Assembly (NCBI RefSeq): GCF_013002715.1
Contig: NZ_JABENB010000001.1
Location: forward strand, 1,426,001-1,490,000
Reading direction: 5' to 3'
DNA: 64,000 nucleotides
Origin: Flexivirga aerilata
Lineage (GTDB): Bacteria; Actinomycetota; Actinomycetes; Actinomycetales; Dermatophilaceae
Made by a program: the position numbers and the translations under genes
Notes under the pieces: generated by a model
The model's input: the letters and a program-made list of their open reading frames with translations, nothing else
What the model was told of the DNA's origin: nothing
The model's database searches: none
Part shown: positions 34,011 through 43,709 of the stretch, in pieces
Numbering within the stretch: position 1 is the first letter of the stretch
Layout: each line of letters starts with the position of its first letter

Positions 34011-34664
34011 ATGCCGAGGAAGACCGCCGCCGAGCGCCATACCGACTCCGCACCCGAGCCGGAGCAGTCCTGGCCAGCCGAAGGGGCCGCGCTGATCGAC
34101 GCGCTGCTCGCGGTGCACCACCCGGTGCGGCGCCGGATCTACGAGGTGCTGACGACCGACGGGCCGGCCACGGTCGGTGGGCTGGCGGCGCGGCTCGACC
34201 TCGCGGTCGGGTCGGTCAGTCACCACCTGAAGCCGTTGCACAAGGCCGGATTCGTCGAGCCTGCACCGGAACTCGCGCGCGACACCCGTGAGTCGTGGTG
34301 GCGCGGCCTTCACCGGCGGCTGTCGTGGAGCGGCGACGATTACACCGCCGGCAGCTTCGCCCGGCAGGTGACCGACGCCGCCGAGTGGGCCAACTTCCAG
34401 CACCTCAACGCGGCCACGGCCGCATGGATGCGCGGGCGTCACGAGCTGCCGGAGGTATGGCGTGAGGCCCGCGCCAGCGACACCTTCGTCGCGGCGACGG
34501 CCGAGCAACTGCGTGACCTGGGGGAGCGGGTCGAGGCGATCGCCCGCGAGTGGACCGACGAGGTGCGGGCCGACGCCGAGCTGCACCCGGACGCCGAGCG
34601 GCGACCGGTGCGCTTCATCGCCCGCATCTTCCCGAGCGAGCCCGGGGCGGGTGAGCGCCGATGA
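34011..34664 (+). CDS. ArsR-type winged-helix transcriptional regulator
   Basis: 217 residues from ATG 34011; an upstream ATG at 33981 overlaps the candidate operator. Winged helix: LAVHHPVRRRIYEVLTTDGP, then VGGLAARLDLAVGSVSHHLK/PLHKAGFVEP. The C-terminal 130 residues (ESWWRGLHRRLSWSGDDY, then a Trp/Arg-rich helical region) form a sensor of unknown ligand. It overlaps the MFS gene by ATGA, so it probably controls that exporter and perhaps the divergent methyltransferase. Confidence 0.87.
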   Translation: MPRKTAAERHTDSAPEPEQSWPAEGAALIDALLAVHHPVRRRIYEVLTTDGPATVGGLAARLDLAVGSVSHHLKPLHKAGFVEPAPELARDTRESWWRGLHRRLSWSGDDYTAGSFARQVTDAAEWANFQHLNAATAAWMRGRHELPEVWREARASDTFVAATAEQLRDLGERVEAIAREWTDEVRADAELHPDAERRPVRFIARIFPSEPGAGERR

Positions 34665-35890
34665 CCGCAATCGTCGACGAGCCCGTCCTCGTCGCGGCAC
34701 CACCGCCGCCGGTGCGGCGGGACCGGATGGTGCACGCCTACCTCGCCGCCTCGCTCGTATCTGCGTGCGGGGACACGGTTTTCACGATCGGTCTCGCCTG
34801 GACAGCGGTGCACCTACTGTCGCCGGGACTGGCGGGGGTCGTGCTCGGCATCGAGCTGCTCCCGCAGGCGGTGTGCACGCTCTTCGGCGGGGTGATCGCC
34901 GACCGCTTCGACACCCGGCGGGTGATGATGGCCGGGGCGGCCGCGCGGGTCGTCGTGCTGCTGCTCGCTACGGCAGCCTGGCAGCTCGGATTCCATTCCG
35001 CCGCAGTGCTTTTCGCCGTCGCCATCGCGTTCGGCACGGCCGCGGGGCTGAGCAGTCCGGCGTCGGCGACGCTGATGCGGCAGCTCGTCGCCACGCGGGA
35101 TCTGGTGACCGTCGGTGGTTGGTCACAGACCGGCCTGCGCCTCGCGCGCCTGCTGGGCGCGCCGGTCGGGGCCGCCGTCGTCCAGTGGGGGTTCGGCGCG
35201 TCGATGGTCGTGGATGCCATCTCGTTCGGTGCCGTGCTCCTGGTGCTGGCCTTCGTCATACGTCCGCGGTTTCGTCTGCCGCGCGCCACTCACGAGCCCT
35301 GGCATCGGGCGCTGCGTGCCGGACTCTCCTACGTATGGCGCACTCCGGTCGCCCGGACCTTCCTCATCGGGCTGGCCGCGATGAACGTCTTCGTCTCCCC
35401 GGTCATGGCCGTCGGCGTCGCGCTGCGCGTGTCCGGATCGCACTGGGGCGCAACGTGGTTGGGCATCGGCGAGGCGGTGTTCGCGGCCGGCGCGATAGCG
35501 GGTTCGTTGGCCGGGATCCGCCTGCAGGGCAGCCATCTCGCGCGCCGGGCCTTCTCGGTCCTCGCGATCCAGGGACTGGGTCTCGCCGCCGTCGGTGTGC
35601 CCTCCCGGCTGGCCCTGCTCGCCGGCATGCTGACAATCGGCCTCACCGCCGGGCTCGGGTCGGTCTGGCTGGGCGGCACGTTCCAGCGGGTGATCGCGCC
35701 GGCCCAACTCGGCCGCGCCTCCTCGGTCAGTCAGCTCGGCGATCAGCTGCTCATCCCCGCGACCATGCCGCTCTTCGGAGTGCTCGCCGCTGCAAGCTCC
35801 GTGCTGACCGCGACGGTCACCTTCGGTGCCGGAATGTCGTTGCTGTGCGTGCTCTTCGCCACGCGCCCGCACATCCGCGCGATCCCGTGA
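34661..35890 (+). CDS. MFS transporter, drug-exporter type, 12 TM
   Basis: 409 residues. It begins with a proline-rich lead, then TM1 LAASLVSACGDTVFTIGLAW. The TM2-3 loop is GGVIADRFDTRRVMMAG, the MFS motif A. The best general match is to the MFS_3/enterobactin-exporter-like group of self-resistance pumps. Translationally coupled to the ArsR regulator (ATGA). Cargo unknown; the neighbouring Tsr-like gene makes an antibiotic plausible. The stop codon is embedded in a short tandem repeat. Confidence 0.87.
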   Translation: MTAIVDEPVLVAAPPPPVRRDRMVHAYLAASLVSACGDTVFTIGLAWTAVHLLSPGLAGVVLGIELLPQAVCTLFGGVIADRFDTRRVMMAGAAARVVVLLLATAAWQLGFHSAAVLFAVAIAFGTAAGLSSPASATLMRQLVATRDLVTVGGWSQTGLRLARLLGAPVGAAVVQWGFGASMVVDAISFGAVLLVLAFVIRPRFRLPRATHEPWHRALRAGLSYVWRTPVARTFLIGLAAMNVFVSPVMAVGVALRVSGSHWGATWLGIGEAVFAAGAIAGSLAGIRLQGSHLARRAFSVLAIQGLGLAAVGVPSRLALLAGMLTIGLTAGLGSVWLGGTFQRVIAPAQLGRASSVSQLGDQLLIPATMPLFGVLAAASSVLTATVTFGAGMSLLCVLFATRPHIRAIP

Positions 35891-35907
35891 CCCCGTGACC
35901 CCGTGAT
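35884..35907. repeat. Triplicated 8-base repeat at the MFS stop codon
   Basis: CCCGTGAC, CCCGTGAC, CCCGTGAT in direct succession. It adjoins the truncated end of the DUF2785 remnant and may mark a deletion junction. Confidence 0.6.
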
Positions 35908-36229
35908 CCAGGGTCAGCGGGCCCGCCACCTATGCCGTTGCCGGCCGCGGCCGGGAGCGGTCCCGGCTCGCCGGTCGCGAAGTAGGCCGCAACCGGCGAC
36001 AGCAGCGGCTCGAGCGACGCGTCCGGGCCCGCGAAGCCGAGGGCGCCCACCGCGTCGGCGCCGTGCGCAACCGCGTGCACCCACCCGAGCTGCTCGTCGT
36101 AGCCGCGCAGATCCTGCTCGGCCGGCCACCAGGCGAGCACGGCGTCGGTCCATGCCGGCGGCCACGGCTCGCCTTTCGGCCACGTGTCCGCGAGGCGCCG
36201 ACGAGCTGGGTCAGGCGCGAGTCGTCCAT
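35905..36229 (-). pseudogene. DUF2785 family remnant (deleted and frameshifted)
   Basis: From an ATG at 36229 the frame reads MDDSRLTQLVGAS, like the start of DUF2785 proteins. Directly after, in another frame, comes LADTWPKGEPWPPAWTDAVL and then YDEQLGWVHAVAHGADAVGA, the DUF2785 hallmark segment (GWxHAVAHGAD). The stretch between start and core that homologues carry is missing, the two parts are out of register, and the C-terminus dissolves into a Gly/Pro-rich frame without a stop before the MFS gene. I read it as a decayed gene with an internal deletion. DUF2785 function is unknown. Confidence 0.65.
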
Positions 36230-36348
36230 GCGCGGCAGTCTGGCACCTGACGATCCCGCGATCCGGTATGCCGAGCCGGGCCCCAGGCGGCGTTTGGGAC
36301 AATCGCGGGGTAACCCCTTTGCGCCGCGCCAGGAGATTGCCGAAACCC

Positions 36349-37644
36349 GTGTCCACTGCACAGCCGCTGTCCGCTCTGTCCGCCGACCAACTCGCGAGCT
36401 TCCGCGAGACGCAGCAGACGGCATACGACGAACTCAAGGCGAGCGGGCTGAAGCTCGACCTCACCCGCGGCAAGCCCTCCACCGAGCAGCTCGACCTGTC
36501 CAACGGGCTGCTCACGCTGCCCACCCAGGTCAACGACGCCTCCGGCGCCGACACCCGCAACTACGGCAACCTGCAGGGCATCGCCGAGCTGCGCGAGATC
36601 TTCGCCGAGCTTCTCTGGGTGTCGCCGGATCAGCTTGTGGCAGGGGGCAATTCGAGCCTCACCATGATGAAGGACACGCTCGTCGACCTGGTGCTCTTCG
36701 GCGGTGTCGACTCGCCGAAGCCGTGGCGGCTGGAGGAGAAGGTCCGCTTCATCTGCCCGGTGCCCGGCTACGACCGGCACCACACGCTGCTCGACTCGCT
36801 CGGCATCGAGATGATCACCGTGCCGATGACCCCGGACGGCCCGGACGCCGACGCGGTCGCCGCGCTGGTCGCCGACGACCCGACGATCAAGGGCATGTGG
36901 CTGGTGCCGACCTACTCCAACCCGGCCGGCTCGGTGTGCAGTCAGGACGTCGCCGCCAAGCTCGCCGCGATGCCGACGGCCGCCCACGACTTCAAGATCT
37001 TCTGGGACAACGCCTACGCCTTCCACCACCTCACCGAGGACGAGGTCAAGAGCGCCGACATCCTGTCGCTCGCCAGCGCCGCCGGCCACCCGCACCGGCC
37101 GATCGTCTTCGCCTCGACCTCCAAGATCACCTTCGCCGGCGCCGGCGTCGCCTTCCTCGCGGCGTCGCCGGAGCAGGTGAAGTGGTATCTCGGCCACCTC
37201 GGCAAGGGGTCGATCGGCCCGGACAAGGTCAACCAGCTGCGCCATGCCGAGTTCTTCGGCAACGCCGAGGGCGTGATCACCCACATGCGGCGGCACCGCG
37301 ACATCATCGCGCCGAAGTTCGCCGAGGTGCAGCGGGTGCTGCGCGAACGCCTCGGCGGTCTCGACGTCGCCACCTGGACCGACCCGGTCGGCGGTTACTT
37401 CGTCAGCCTCGACGTGCTGCCCGGCACCGCGTCCCGGGTGGTCGAGCTGGCCAAGGCCGCGGGTGTCGCGCTGACGCCGGCCGGCGCGTCATACCCCTAC
37501 GGCAACGACCCGCAGGACACCAACATCCGGCTGGCGCCCACCTACCCGGCGCTTGCGGAGGTGACGCCTGCGATGGAGGCCGTCGCGACCTGCGTGCTGC
37601 TCGCCGCCGCCGAGAAACTGAGCGCCGGAGGGCAGGGCCGGTAA
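36349..37644 (+). CDS. PLP-dependent aminotransferase (aspartate aminotransferase Ic / MocR-like subgroup)
   Basis: 431 residues from GTG 36349, with AGGAG 13 bases upstream; GACAAT at 36298-36303 may be its -10. The subgroup signature starts LDLTRGKPSTEQLDLSNGLL. The cofactor site includes AGGNSSLTMM, the DNAYAFHHL aspartate, and the Schiff-base lysine in ASTSKITFAGAGVAF. The C-terminal part has NDPQDTNIRLAPTYP with the carboxylate-binding Arg. Homologues are annotated as aspartate or broad-range transaminases of amino-acid metabolism; the donor/acceptor pair here is not proved. Confidence 0.9.
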   Translation: MSTAQPLSALSADQLASFRETQQTAYDELKASGLKLDLTRGKPSTEQLDLSNGLLTLPTQVNDASGADTRNYGNLQGIAELREIFAELLWVSPDQLVAGGNSSLTMMKDTLVDLVLFGGVDSPKPWRLEEKVRFICPVPGYDRHHTLLDSLGIEMITVPMTPDGPDADAVAALVADDPTIKGMWLVPTYSNPAGSVCSQDVAAKLAAMPTAAHDFKIFWDNAYAFHHLTEDEVKSADILSLASAAGHPHRPIVFASTSKITFAGAGVAFLAASPEQVKWYLGHLGKGSIGPDKVNQLRHAEFFGNAEGVITHMRRHRDIIAPKFAEVQRVLRERLGGLDVATWTDPVGGYFVSLDVLPGTASRVVELAKAAGVALTPAGASYPYGNDPQDTNIRLAPTYPALAEVTPAMEAVATCVLLAAAEKLSAGGQGR

Positions 37645-37705
37645 TGGGCCCGATCCGCAGCGGGTGCCCGGCCGGGCGTCCGGCGGATATGGCAGAGTTC
37701 GCCCT

Positions 37706-38539
37706 GTGGACATCCCGGTGAAGGCGCCGCCGACACCCGTCTTCTTCGTGGCCGGTGGCACGGGCATTTCGGCCGAAACGCTCGGCAACATGATGCTGCA
37801 GCAGTTCCCGAGCGTGCGCTTCGTGCGGGAGAAGCTGCCCTTCATCAAGACCCCCGAGCAGGCGCGCGAGGCGGTCGCCCAGATGGACGCCGCCAAGACC
37901 AGCGAGGTCACGCCGCTGGTGTTCTCCACGGTCGCGGTCGAGGAGATCCGGGAGATCCTGTCGAGCACCGACTGCGCCTTCATCGACCTCTTCGGGTCGC
38001 ACCTGGACATGGTCGAGCAGGTGCTGCACGTCAACGCCGCGCACAACTCCACCAGCGCCCACGGCGTGCGCGACGAGGGGCAGTACGACGCGCGCATGAA
38101 GGCCGTCGAGTTCGCGATCGAGCACGACGACGGGCAGAGCCTGCGTCAGCTCGACCGGGCCGACCTGATCCTCACCGCGCCGTCCCGCTGCGGCAAGACG
38201 CCGACCACCATGTATCTCGCGTTGCAGTACGGCCTGCGGGTGGCCAACTACCCCCTGGTCGAGGAGGACTTCGAGTCCAGCGACCTGCCCCGGCCGATCA
38301 AGCCGTATGCCGACAAGTGCTTCGGCCTCTTGTCGACGCCGGCCCGCCTCAGCCAGGTGCGCAGCGAGCGACGACCGGGCTCGGCATACGCCACGCTTGC
38401 GCAGTGCACCTACGAGCTGCGGCGCGCCGAGGCGCTCTTCCGCACCCACCGCATCCCCTACATCAACTCCGCCAACATGTCGGTGGAGGAGATGGCGGCC
38501 ATGATCATGCAGACCCGCAAGCTGAGCGCGGCCCGCTGA
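37706..38539 (+). CDS. ppsR: Pyruvate,water dikinase (PEP synthase) regulatory kinase/phosphorylase (DUF299)
   Basis: 277 residues from GTG 37706. The N-terminal block FVAGGTGISAETLGNMMLQQ and the P-loop-like APSRCGKTPTTMYLAL are diagnostic of the PpsR/RP family. These bifunctional enzymes ADP-phosphorylate a threonine of PEP synthase to switch it off and remove that phosphate to switch it on. The synthase gene begins 48 bases downstream, an arrangement that confirms the assignment. An in-frame start at 37664 lies in the intergenic space and is less likely. Confidence 0.92.
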   Translation: MDIPVKAPPTPVFFVAGGTGISAETLGNMMLQQFPSVRFVREKLPFIKTPEQAREAVAQMDAAKTSEVTPLVFSTVAVEEIREILSSTDCAFIDLFGSHLDMVEQVLHVNAAHNSTSAHGVRDEGQYDARMKAVEFAIEHDDGQSLRQLDRADLILTAPSRCGKTPTTMYLALQYGLRVANYPLVEEDFESSDLPRPIKPYADKCFGLLSTPARLSQVRSERRPGSAYATLAQCTYELRRAEALFRTHRIPYINSANMSVEEMAAMIMQTRKLSAAR

Positions 38540-38587
38540 GCGCGAGCCTCGTCATACCCCGAAGAATGGCTGGAAGGAACGGCTGGA

Positions 38588-40966
38588 ATGAGCAACATCG
38601 AATGGTTCGCCGATCTCGGCATCGACGACGTCGAGTCGGTGGGCGGTAAGAACGCCTCGCTCGGCGAGATGGTGCAGCACCTGGCCAAGGCCGGCGTCAA
38701 CGTGCCGACCGGCTTCGCCACGACGGCCGACGCCTACCGCCGCTTCCTGGTCGACACCGGCCTGAAGGACGAGATCGACGGGCTGCTCGCCGACCTCGAC
38801 GTCGACGACGTGCGTGAGCTGGCCCGGGTCGGTGCGAAGATCCGCGGCGACATCGAGGAGCAGGACTTCCCGGCCGACCTCGAGGCCGACATCCGATCGG
38901 CCTACGAGAAGCTGACCGCCGAGCAGGGGCAGGACGCGACGTTCGCGGTGCGGTCCAGCGCCACCGCCGAGGACCTGCCGGACGCCTCCTTCGCCGGCCA
39001 GCAGGAGACCTTCCTCAACATCAGCGGGATCGACAACATCCTGCACGCGATCAAGCTGGTCTTCGCTTCGCTCTACAACGACCGGGCGATCGCCTACCGG
39101 GTGCACGCCGGCTACGACCACTCCCTGGTGGCGCTCTCCGCGGGCATCCAGCGCATGGTGCGATCGGACATCGGCGCATCGGGCGTGATGTTCACGATGG
39201 ACACCGAATCCGGTTTCCGCGACGCGGTTTTCATCACCTCGAGCTACGGGTTGGGTGAGGCCGTCGTGCAGGGTGCGGTCAACCCCGACGAGTTCTACGT
39301 CTACAAGCCGGCGCTCAAGGAGGACCGGCCGGCGATCCTCAAGCGCGGCGTCGGCTCCAAGACCACCAAGATGGTCTACACCGGGGACGACACGGTCGGC
39401 GAGACGATCCACTTCGTCCCGGTCGAGCCGGAGGACCAGGGCCGGCTCTCGCTCACCGACGACGAGGTCACCGAGCTGGCCAAGTACGCCGTTGCCATCG
39501 AGGAGCACTACGGCCGGCCGATGGACATCGAGTGGGGCAAGGACGGCTCCGACGGCAAGCTCTACATCCTGCAGGCCCGCCCGGAGACCGTGCAGTCGCG
39601 CGCGAGCAGCTCCACCCTGAAGCGCTACGTGATGAAGGAGCGCGGACCGGTGCTGGTCGAGGGACGCGCGATCGGTCAGAAGATCGGCGCCGGCAGGGTG
39701 CGCAAGCTGACGCTGGAGACGATGCACGAGTTCGAGCAGGGTGACGTGCTGGTGGCCGGCATCACCGACCCCGACTGGGAGCCGATCATGAAGCGGGCGT
39801 CGGCGATCGTCACCGACCTCGGCGGCCGCACCAGCCACGCCGCGATCATCTCCCGCGAGCTCGGCATCCCGGCCGTCGTCGGCACCGGCACCGCCACCAA
39901 GGACCTCACCGACGGGCAGGAGGTCACCGTCTCGTGCGCCGAGGGTGACACCGGCTTCGTCTACGAGGGTCTGCGCGAGTTCGAGGTCAAGGAGACCGAG
40001 CTCGACAAGATGCCCGACATTCCGACCAAGATCATGATGAACGTCGGAACCCCCGACCAGGCCTTCGAGTTCAGCCGCCTCCCCAACAAGGGCATCGGCC
40101 TCGCACGGCTGGAGTTCATCATCAACCGGCAGATCGGCATCCACCCCAAGGCGCTGCTCGAGCTGGACGACCAGACGCCCGAGCTGCAGGAGCAGATCCG
40201 CTCGCTGATCTCGGCATACGACAGCCCGCGCGACTTCTTCGTGGAGCGCGTCGCCGAGGGTGTCGCGTCGCTGGCGGCGGCGTTCGCGCCGGAGCCGGTC
40301 ATCGTGCGCATGTCGGACTTCAAGTCCAACGAGTACGCCGGGATGATCGGCGGCGAGCGTTACGAGCCCGACGAGGAAAACCCGATGATCGGCTACCGGG
40401 GCGCATCCCGTTATCTGTCAGCGGATTTCGAGGACTGCTTCGCGATGGAGTGCGAGGCGCTGCGCTTTGTCCGGGAGGAGATGGGCCTGACCAACGTGCG
40501 CATCATGATCCCGTTCGTGCGCACCATCGAGGAGGCCAAGGGCGTCACCGATCTGCTCGCCAAGTACGGCCTGAAGCGCGGGGAGAACGGCCTGCAGGTC
40601 GTGATGATGTGCGAGGTGCCGAGCAACGCGGTCATCGCCGACCAGTTCCTGAAGTACTTCGACGGCTTCTCGATCGGCTCCAACGACATGACCCAGCTGA
40701 CCCTCGGTCTGGACCGCGACTCCGGTTTGGTGGCAGGCGGATTCGACGAGCGCGACCCCGCGGTCAAGGCGATGCTCACCATGGCGATCACCGCCTGCAA
40801 GGAGCAGGGCAAGTATGTCGGCATCTGCGGGCAGGGCCCGTCGGACCACCCTGACCTCGCCGAGTGGCTGGTCGACCAGGGCATCGAGTCGATCTCGCTC
40901 AACCCGGACACCGTCGTCGAGACCTGGCTGCGGATCGCCAAGCGTGGCGAGAAGGCCGGCGCCTGA
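38588..40966 (+). CDS. ppsA: Phosphoenolpyruvate synthase (pyruvate,water dikinase)
   Basis: 792 residues from ATG 38588 (GGAAGGA upstream). Converts pyruvate, ATP and water to PEP, AMP and phosphate for gluconeogenesis. The N-terminal ATP-grasp domain contains [11 protein letters not shown] and [20 protein letters not shown]. The swivelling domain has catalytic His417 in [11 protein letters not shown]. The preceding Thr (of RTSH) is the usual target of the regulatory kinase. The C-terminal PEP-binding barrel has [17 protein letters not shown] and [11 protein letters not shown] with the catalytic Cys. Operon with its regulator upstream; a terminator follows. Confidence 0.96.
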   Translation: MSNIEWFADLGIDDVESVGGKNASLGEMVQHLAKAGVNVPTGFATTADAYRRFLVDTGLKDEIDGLLADLDVDDVRELARVGAKIRGDIEEQDFPADLEADIRSAYEKLTAEQGQDATFAVRSSATAEDLPDASFAGQQETFLNISGIDNILHAIKLVFASLYNDRAIAYRVHAGYDHSLVALSAGIQRMVRSDIGASGVMFTMDTESGFRDAVFITSSYGLGEAVVQGAVNPDEFYVYKPALKEDRPAILKRGVGSKTTKMVYTGDDTVGETIHFVPVEPEDQGRLSLTDDEVTELAKYAVAIEEHYGRPMDIEWGKDGSDGKLYILQARPETVQSRASSSTLKRYVMKERGPVLVEGRAIGQKIGAGRVRKLTLETMHEFEQGDVLVAGITDPDWEPIMKRASAIVTDLGGRTSHAAIISRELGIPAVVGTGTATKDLTDGQEVTVSCAEGDTGFVYEGLREFEVKETELDKMPDIPTKIMMNVGTPDQAFEFSRLPNKGIGLARLEFIINRQIGIHPKALLELDDQTPELQEQIRSLISAYDSPRDFFVERVAEGVASLAAAFAPEPVIVRMSDFKSNEYAGMIGGERYEPDEENPMIGYRGASRYLSADFEDCFAMECEALRFVREEMGLTNVRIMIPFVRTIEEAKGVTDLLAKYGLKRGENGLQVVMMCEVPSNAVIADQFLKYFDGFSIGSNDMTQLTLGLDRDSGLVAGGFDERDPAVKAMLTMAITACKEQGKYVGICGQGPSDHPDLAEWLVDQGIESISLNPDTVVETWLRIAKRGEKAGA

Positions 40967-40984
40967 CGGTTCTTCGGCACGGCT

Positions 40985-41019
40985 GAGCGGGAGGTGGGCG
41001 AGCAGCCCACCTCCCGCTC
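40985..41019 (+). terminator. Terminator after the PEP synthase gene
   Basis: GAGCGGGAGGTGGGC pairs perfectly over 15 bp with GCCCACCTCCCGCTC, with a five-base loop. No T run. Confidence 0.8.
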
Positions 41020-41037
41020 GCGTGGTGAGACGCGCCC

Positions 41038-41070
41038 GTCATACATGGGATGTTAGGTTCAATGTATGAC
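41038..41070. promoter_or_regulatory. Inverted repeat across the start of the GntR gene
   Basis: GTCATACAT and ATGTATGAC, perfect 9-bp arms with a 15-base spacer, straddle the ATG at 41066. The spacer contains TAGGTT in -10 position for a leaderless start. It is also a head-to-head pair of the GTATGNC motif. Autoregulatory operator or motif pair: both fit. Confidence 0.5.
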
Positions 41071-41749
41071 GCAGCCCATCACCCCGCCCAGACGCACCAG
41101 CGAGCTGGTGGTCGAACGCATGGAGCAGCTCATCCGCGGCGGAGAGTGGCCGGTCGGCACGTGCATCCCGGCCGAGCCCGAGCTGGTGCGCGACTTCGGG
41201 GTCGGCCGCAACACCATCCGTGAGGCGGTGCGGGCGCTGGAGCACACCGGCATGCTGCAGCCGCGCCGAGGTGACGGCACCTACGTGCGCAGCGCCAATC
41301 CCTTTGCCGCAGCGATGAGTCGGGGCGCGTCGTCGGCGGCGCTCGACCTGATGCAGGTGCGCCGGGCGCTGGAGTCCGAGGCCGCCGCGAGTGCCGCGCG
41401 CAGCGCGTCGGCGCGTACCCGCGCGAAGCTCCGGGCGGTGCTCGACCGGGCGGAGGCCGCGCTCGCGGCCGGTGACCTCGAGACCTACACCCGCGAGGAC
41501 GTCGGCTTCCACACCCAACTGGTGGCGGCCGCCGGCAACCCGCTGATGGTCGAGATCTTCGACGGGGTCGTCGAGGCGATCGCGGCGACGCACGCCGAGA
41601 TCACCGCCACGTCCGCGGCACACACCGGTCTGCACCCGCAGGGCCACCGCGAGGCGATCGACGCGATCGACGCCGGCGACCCCGAGGCTGCCCGCGCCGC
41701 GGTCAACCACTACATCGACGAACTCGAAGCGGAAATCAAGCGCGCATGA
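41066..41749 (+). CDS. GntR-family regulator, FadR/FCD subfamily
   Basis: 227 residues. The winged helix spans residues about 8-75, with IPAEPELVRDFGVGRNTIRE and ALEHTGMLQPRRGDGTYVRS. The FCD domain follows from about residue 90, with metal-site-like histidines in DVGFHTQLV and GHREAIDAI. FCD regulators usually sense carboxylates or amino acids. It overlaps the CynX-type permease gene by ATGA and probably controls it. The start lacks a ribosome site; a leaderless transcript is likely. Confidence 0.9.
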   Translation: MTQPITPPRRTSELVVERMEQLIRGGEWPVGTCIPAEPELVRDFGVGRNTIREAVRALEHTGMLQPRRGDGTYVRSANPFAAAMSRGASSAALDLMQVRRALESEAAASAARSASARTRAKLRAVLDRAEAALAAGDLETYTREDVGFHTQLVAAAGNPLMVEIFDGVVEAIAATHAEITATSAAHTGLHPQGHREAIDAIDAGDPEAARAAVNHYIDELEAEIKRA

Positions 41750-42969
41750 CCGACACCGACCTCACGGCGCGCGGCGCCGTCCATCAGCGGCAGTCGACAA
41801 GCAGCGAACTCCGAGGTGCCGCAGCTGTTTTCGCGGCCGTCGGCATCATGCTCGTCGCGGCCAACCTGCGGCCTGCGGTGGTGTCGGTCGGGCCGCTGCT
41901 CGATACGATCTCCGAGGATCAGGGCTTCAGCAGCGCCGCCGCCGGCCTGCTCACCACCTTGCCGGTCCTCTTCTTCGGGCTGTCCGCGCCGGTCGCGCCC
42001 CGGCTCGCGGCCCGCTTCGGCATCGAGCGCACGATCTTCGGCGCGCTCGTCCTGCTGCTCGCCGCGATCGCGCTGCGCCTGGTGCCCGATGTCGTTGCGC
42101 TCTTTGCCGGTTCGATGGCGGTGGGTGCCGCGATCGGGGTCTGCAACGTGGTGCTGCCGGCGCTGATCAAGCGCGACTTCGCGCACCGCTCCGGCATGAT
42201 GACCGGGCTCTACTCGATGACGCTCTCCGGCGGTGCCGCGGTCGCGGCCGGCGTCACGGTGCCGATCGACGACGCGCTCGGCGGCAACTGGCGCCTGACG
42301 CTCGCGGTCTGGGGTGTGCTGGCGCTGCTGGCCCTCGTCCAGTGGCTGCCGCAGCTCCGCCGGGTGCACACCATCCGCGACGACGCCGGCGGCGGCAGCC
42401 TCTATCGCGACCGGGTCGCCTGGGCGATCACCGTCTACATGGGTGCCCAGTCGCTGATCTTCTACACCTTCGGTGCGTGGCTGCCGACCTACCTGCTCGA
42501 CCGGGGTATGACGCACGGCGAAGCCGGCACCACGCTGGCGCTGGGCCAGGTGGCGGGTCTGCTCACCTCGCTGACCGCACCGATGATCGCCGGCCGCATG
42601 CGCGACCAACGCGCAATTGCCTTGGCGTTCTTGGTCTTCTGCGCCATCGGCTTCATCGGGTTGGTCTCCACCGACGCCGTGCCACTGCTCTGGGTCTGCC
42701 TGGTGATGATGGGGCCCGGCTCCGGCATCAGCCTGGCGTTGCTCTTCATGGTGCTGCGCAGCAACTCCACCGCGCAGACCGGTCAGGTGTCGGGTATGGC
42801 GCAGTCGATCGGCTACGGTCTGGCCGCGATCGGCCCCATCCTGATCGGCGCCGTGCACGACGCCTCCGGGTCGTGGAACCTCGCCATGAGCGTGCTGGCG
42901 CTCGCGATCGTGCCGCAGGCCTTGTCGGCGTTGCGCGCCGCCAGGGCGGGCACGATGCGCGCGGGCTGA
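41746..42969 (+). CDS. CynX/NimT-family MFS transporter
   Basis: 407 residues, about twelve spans. The first span leads into GIMLVAANLRPAVVSVGPLL, the signature of the CynX/NimT (cyanate, nitroimidazole, purine-like) subfamily. Then come FFGLSAPVAPRLAARFGIER (motif A position) and YSMTLSGGAAVAAGVTVPI. Translationally coupled to the GntR regulator. The substrate cannot be deduced. Converges on the ABC exporter operon. Confidence 0.87.
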   Translation: MTDTDLTARGAVHQRQSTSSELRGAAAVFAAVGIMLVAANLRPAVVSVGPLLDTISEDQGFSSAAAGLLTTLPVLFFGLSAPVAPRLAARFGIERTIFGALVLLLAAIALRLVPDVVALFAGSMAVGAAIGVCNVVLPALIKRDFAHRSGMMTGLYSMTLSGGAAVAAGVTVPIDDALGGNWRLTLAVWGVLALLALVQWLPQLRRVHTIRDDAGGGSLYRDRVAWAITVYMGAQSLIFYTFGAWLPTYLLDRGMTHGEAGTTLALGQVAGLLTSLTAPMIAGRMRDQRAIALAFLVFCAIGFIGLVSTDAVPLLWVCLVMMGPGSGISLALLFMVLRSNSTAQTGQVSGMAQSIGYGLAAIGPILIGAVHDASGSWNLAMSVLALAIVPQALSALRAARAGTMRAG

Positions 42970-42989
42970 AATCGGCGCGGCCCGAGAGG

Positions 42990-43709
42990 CTACTCCTCGG
43001 AGATCGTCATCGAGGCGAGCCGCTTGCCGGCGAGCACGACGCCGAGGACGAGCACCACGGCGGTCGCGGCCAGCGCATACCAGAGCGGCACCGGTGGCGT
43101 GTCCGCGATGCCACTCGACACGTGTTGGATGACGGAGTTGCCCCACGTCCTCGGCGACAGCCACTTCACCGGCGAAAACAGCGACGCCAGAGTGGATTCC
43201 CAGATCAGCCAGAAGAGCAGGCAGCCGATGATGCTGCGTTTCATGGTGGTCGCGAGCGCGGTGAAGACACCGACGTAGGCGATGCTCGCGACGACCCCGC
43301 CGAGGAGGCCGGCCAGCGCCATCCGGTCGGCGGTGCCGCTCAGGATGAGACCGGCGATCAGCATCGGCACCGCGGCGAAGACAACTCCGGCGCCGAGGGT
43401 GACCACCGCCTTGCTGGCGATGATCGAGACTCGCGACACCGGTTTGGTGAGCAGGTAGATGATCGACCCGTCGTCGAACTCGGAGTTGATCAGCGTCGTC
43501 GTCGCGACCAGTGCTACGACCGGCACGGCGATGCCGATGCCGAAGTTGCGGAGCAGCTGTTCGGCCGAATCTGCGGGCACGTCACCGGAACTCGCCCGTC
43601 GTAGGACGAACGCGAGCACGACGAGGATCACCGGCATGGCGACCATCAGCCAGACGCGGGCGCGTCCGAAGAGTGACCGCAGGCCGAGGCGGAGGATGGG
43701 GGCGCTCAT
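42990..43709 (-). CDS. ABC-2 type transporter permease
   Basis: 239 residues, six spans. The N-terminus RLGLRSLFGRARVWLMVAMP is the usual amphipathic lead of ABC2_membrane proteins. A Ser/Gly loop and IIYLLTKPVSRVSIIASKAV follow, the latter typical of permeases of the bacitracin/nod-type exporters. It overlaps the ATPase gene upstream by ATGA and forms a transporter with it. Last gene of the four-gene operon. Confidence 0.85.
   Translation of the reverse strand: MSAPILRLGLRSLFGRARVWLMVAMPVILVVLAFVLRRASSGDVPADSAEQLLRNFGIGIAVPVVALVATTTLINSEFDDGSIIYLLTKPVSRVSIIASKAVVTLGAGVVFAAVPMLIAGLILSGTADRMALAGLLGGVVASIAYVGVFTALATTMKRSIIGCLLFWLIWESTLASLFSPVKWLSPRTWGNSVIQHVSSGIADTPPVPLWYALAATAVVLVLGVVLAGKRLASMTISEE

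Noticed and set aside
41710..43164. A 484-codon frame antisense to the CynX-type permease
   Set aside because: Arg/Gly/Asp/His-rich shadow of a real gene that has clear membrane spans and family motifs.
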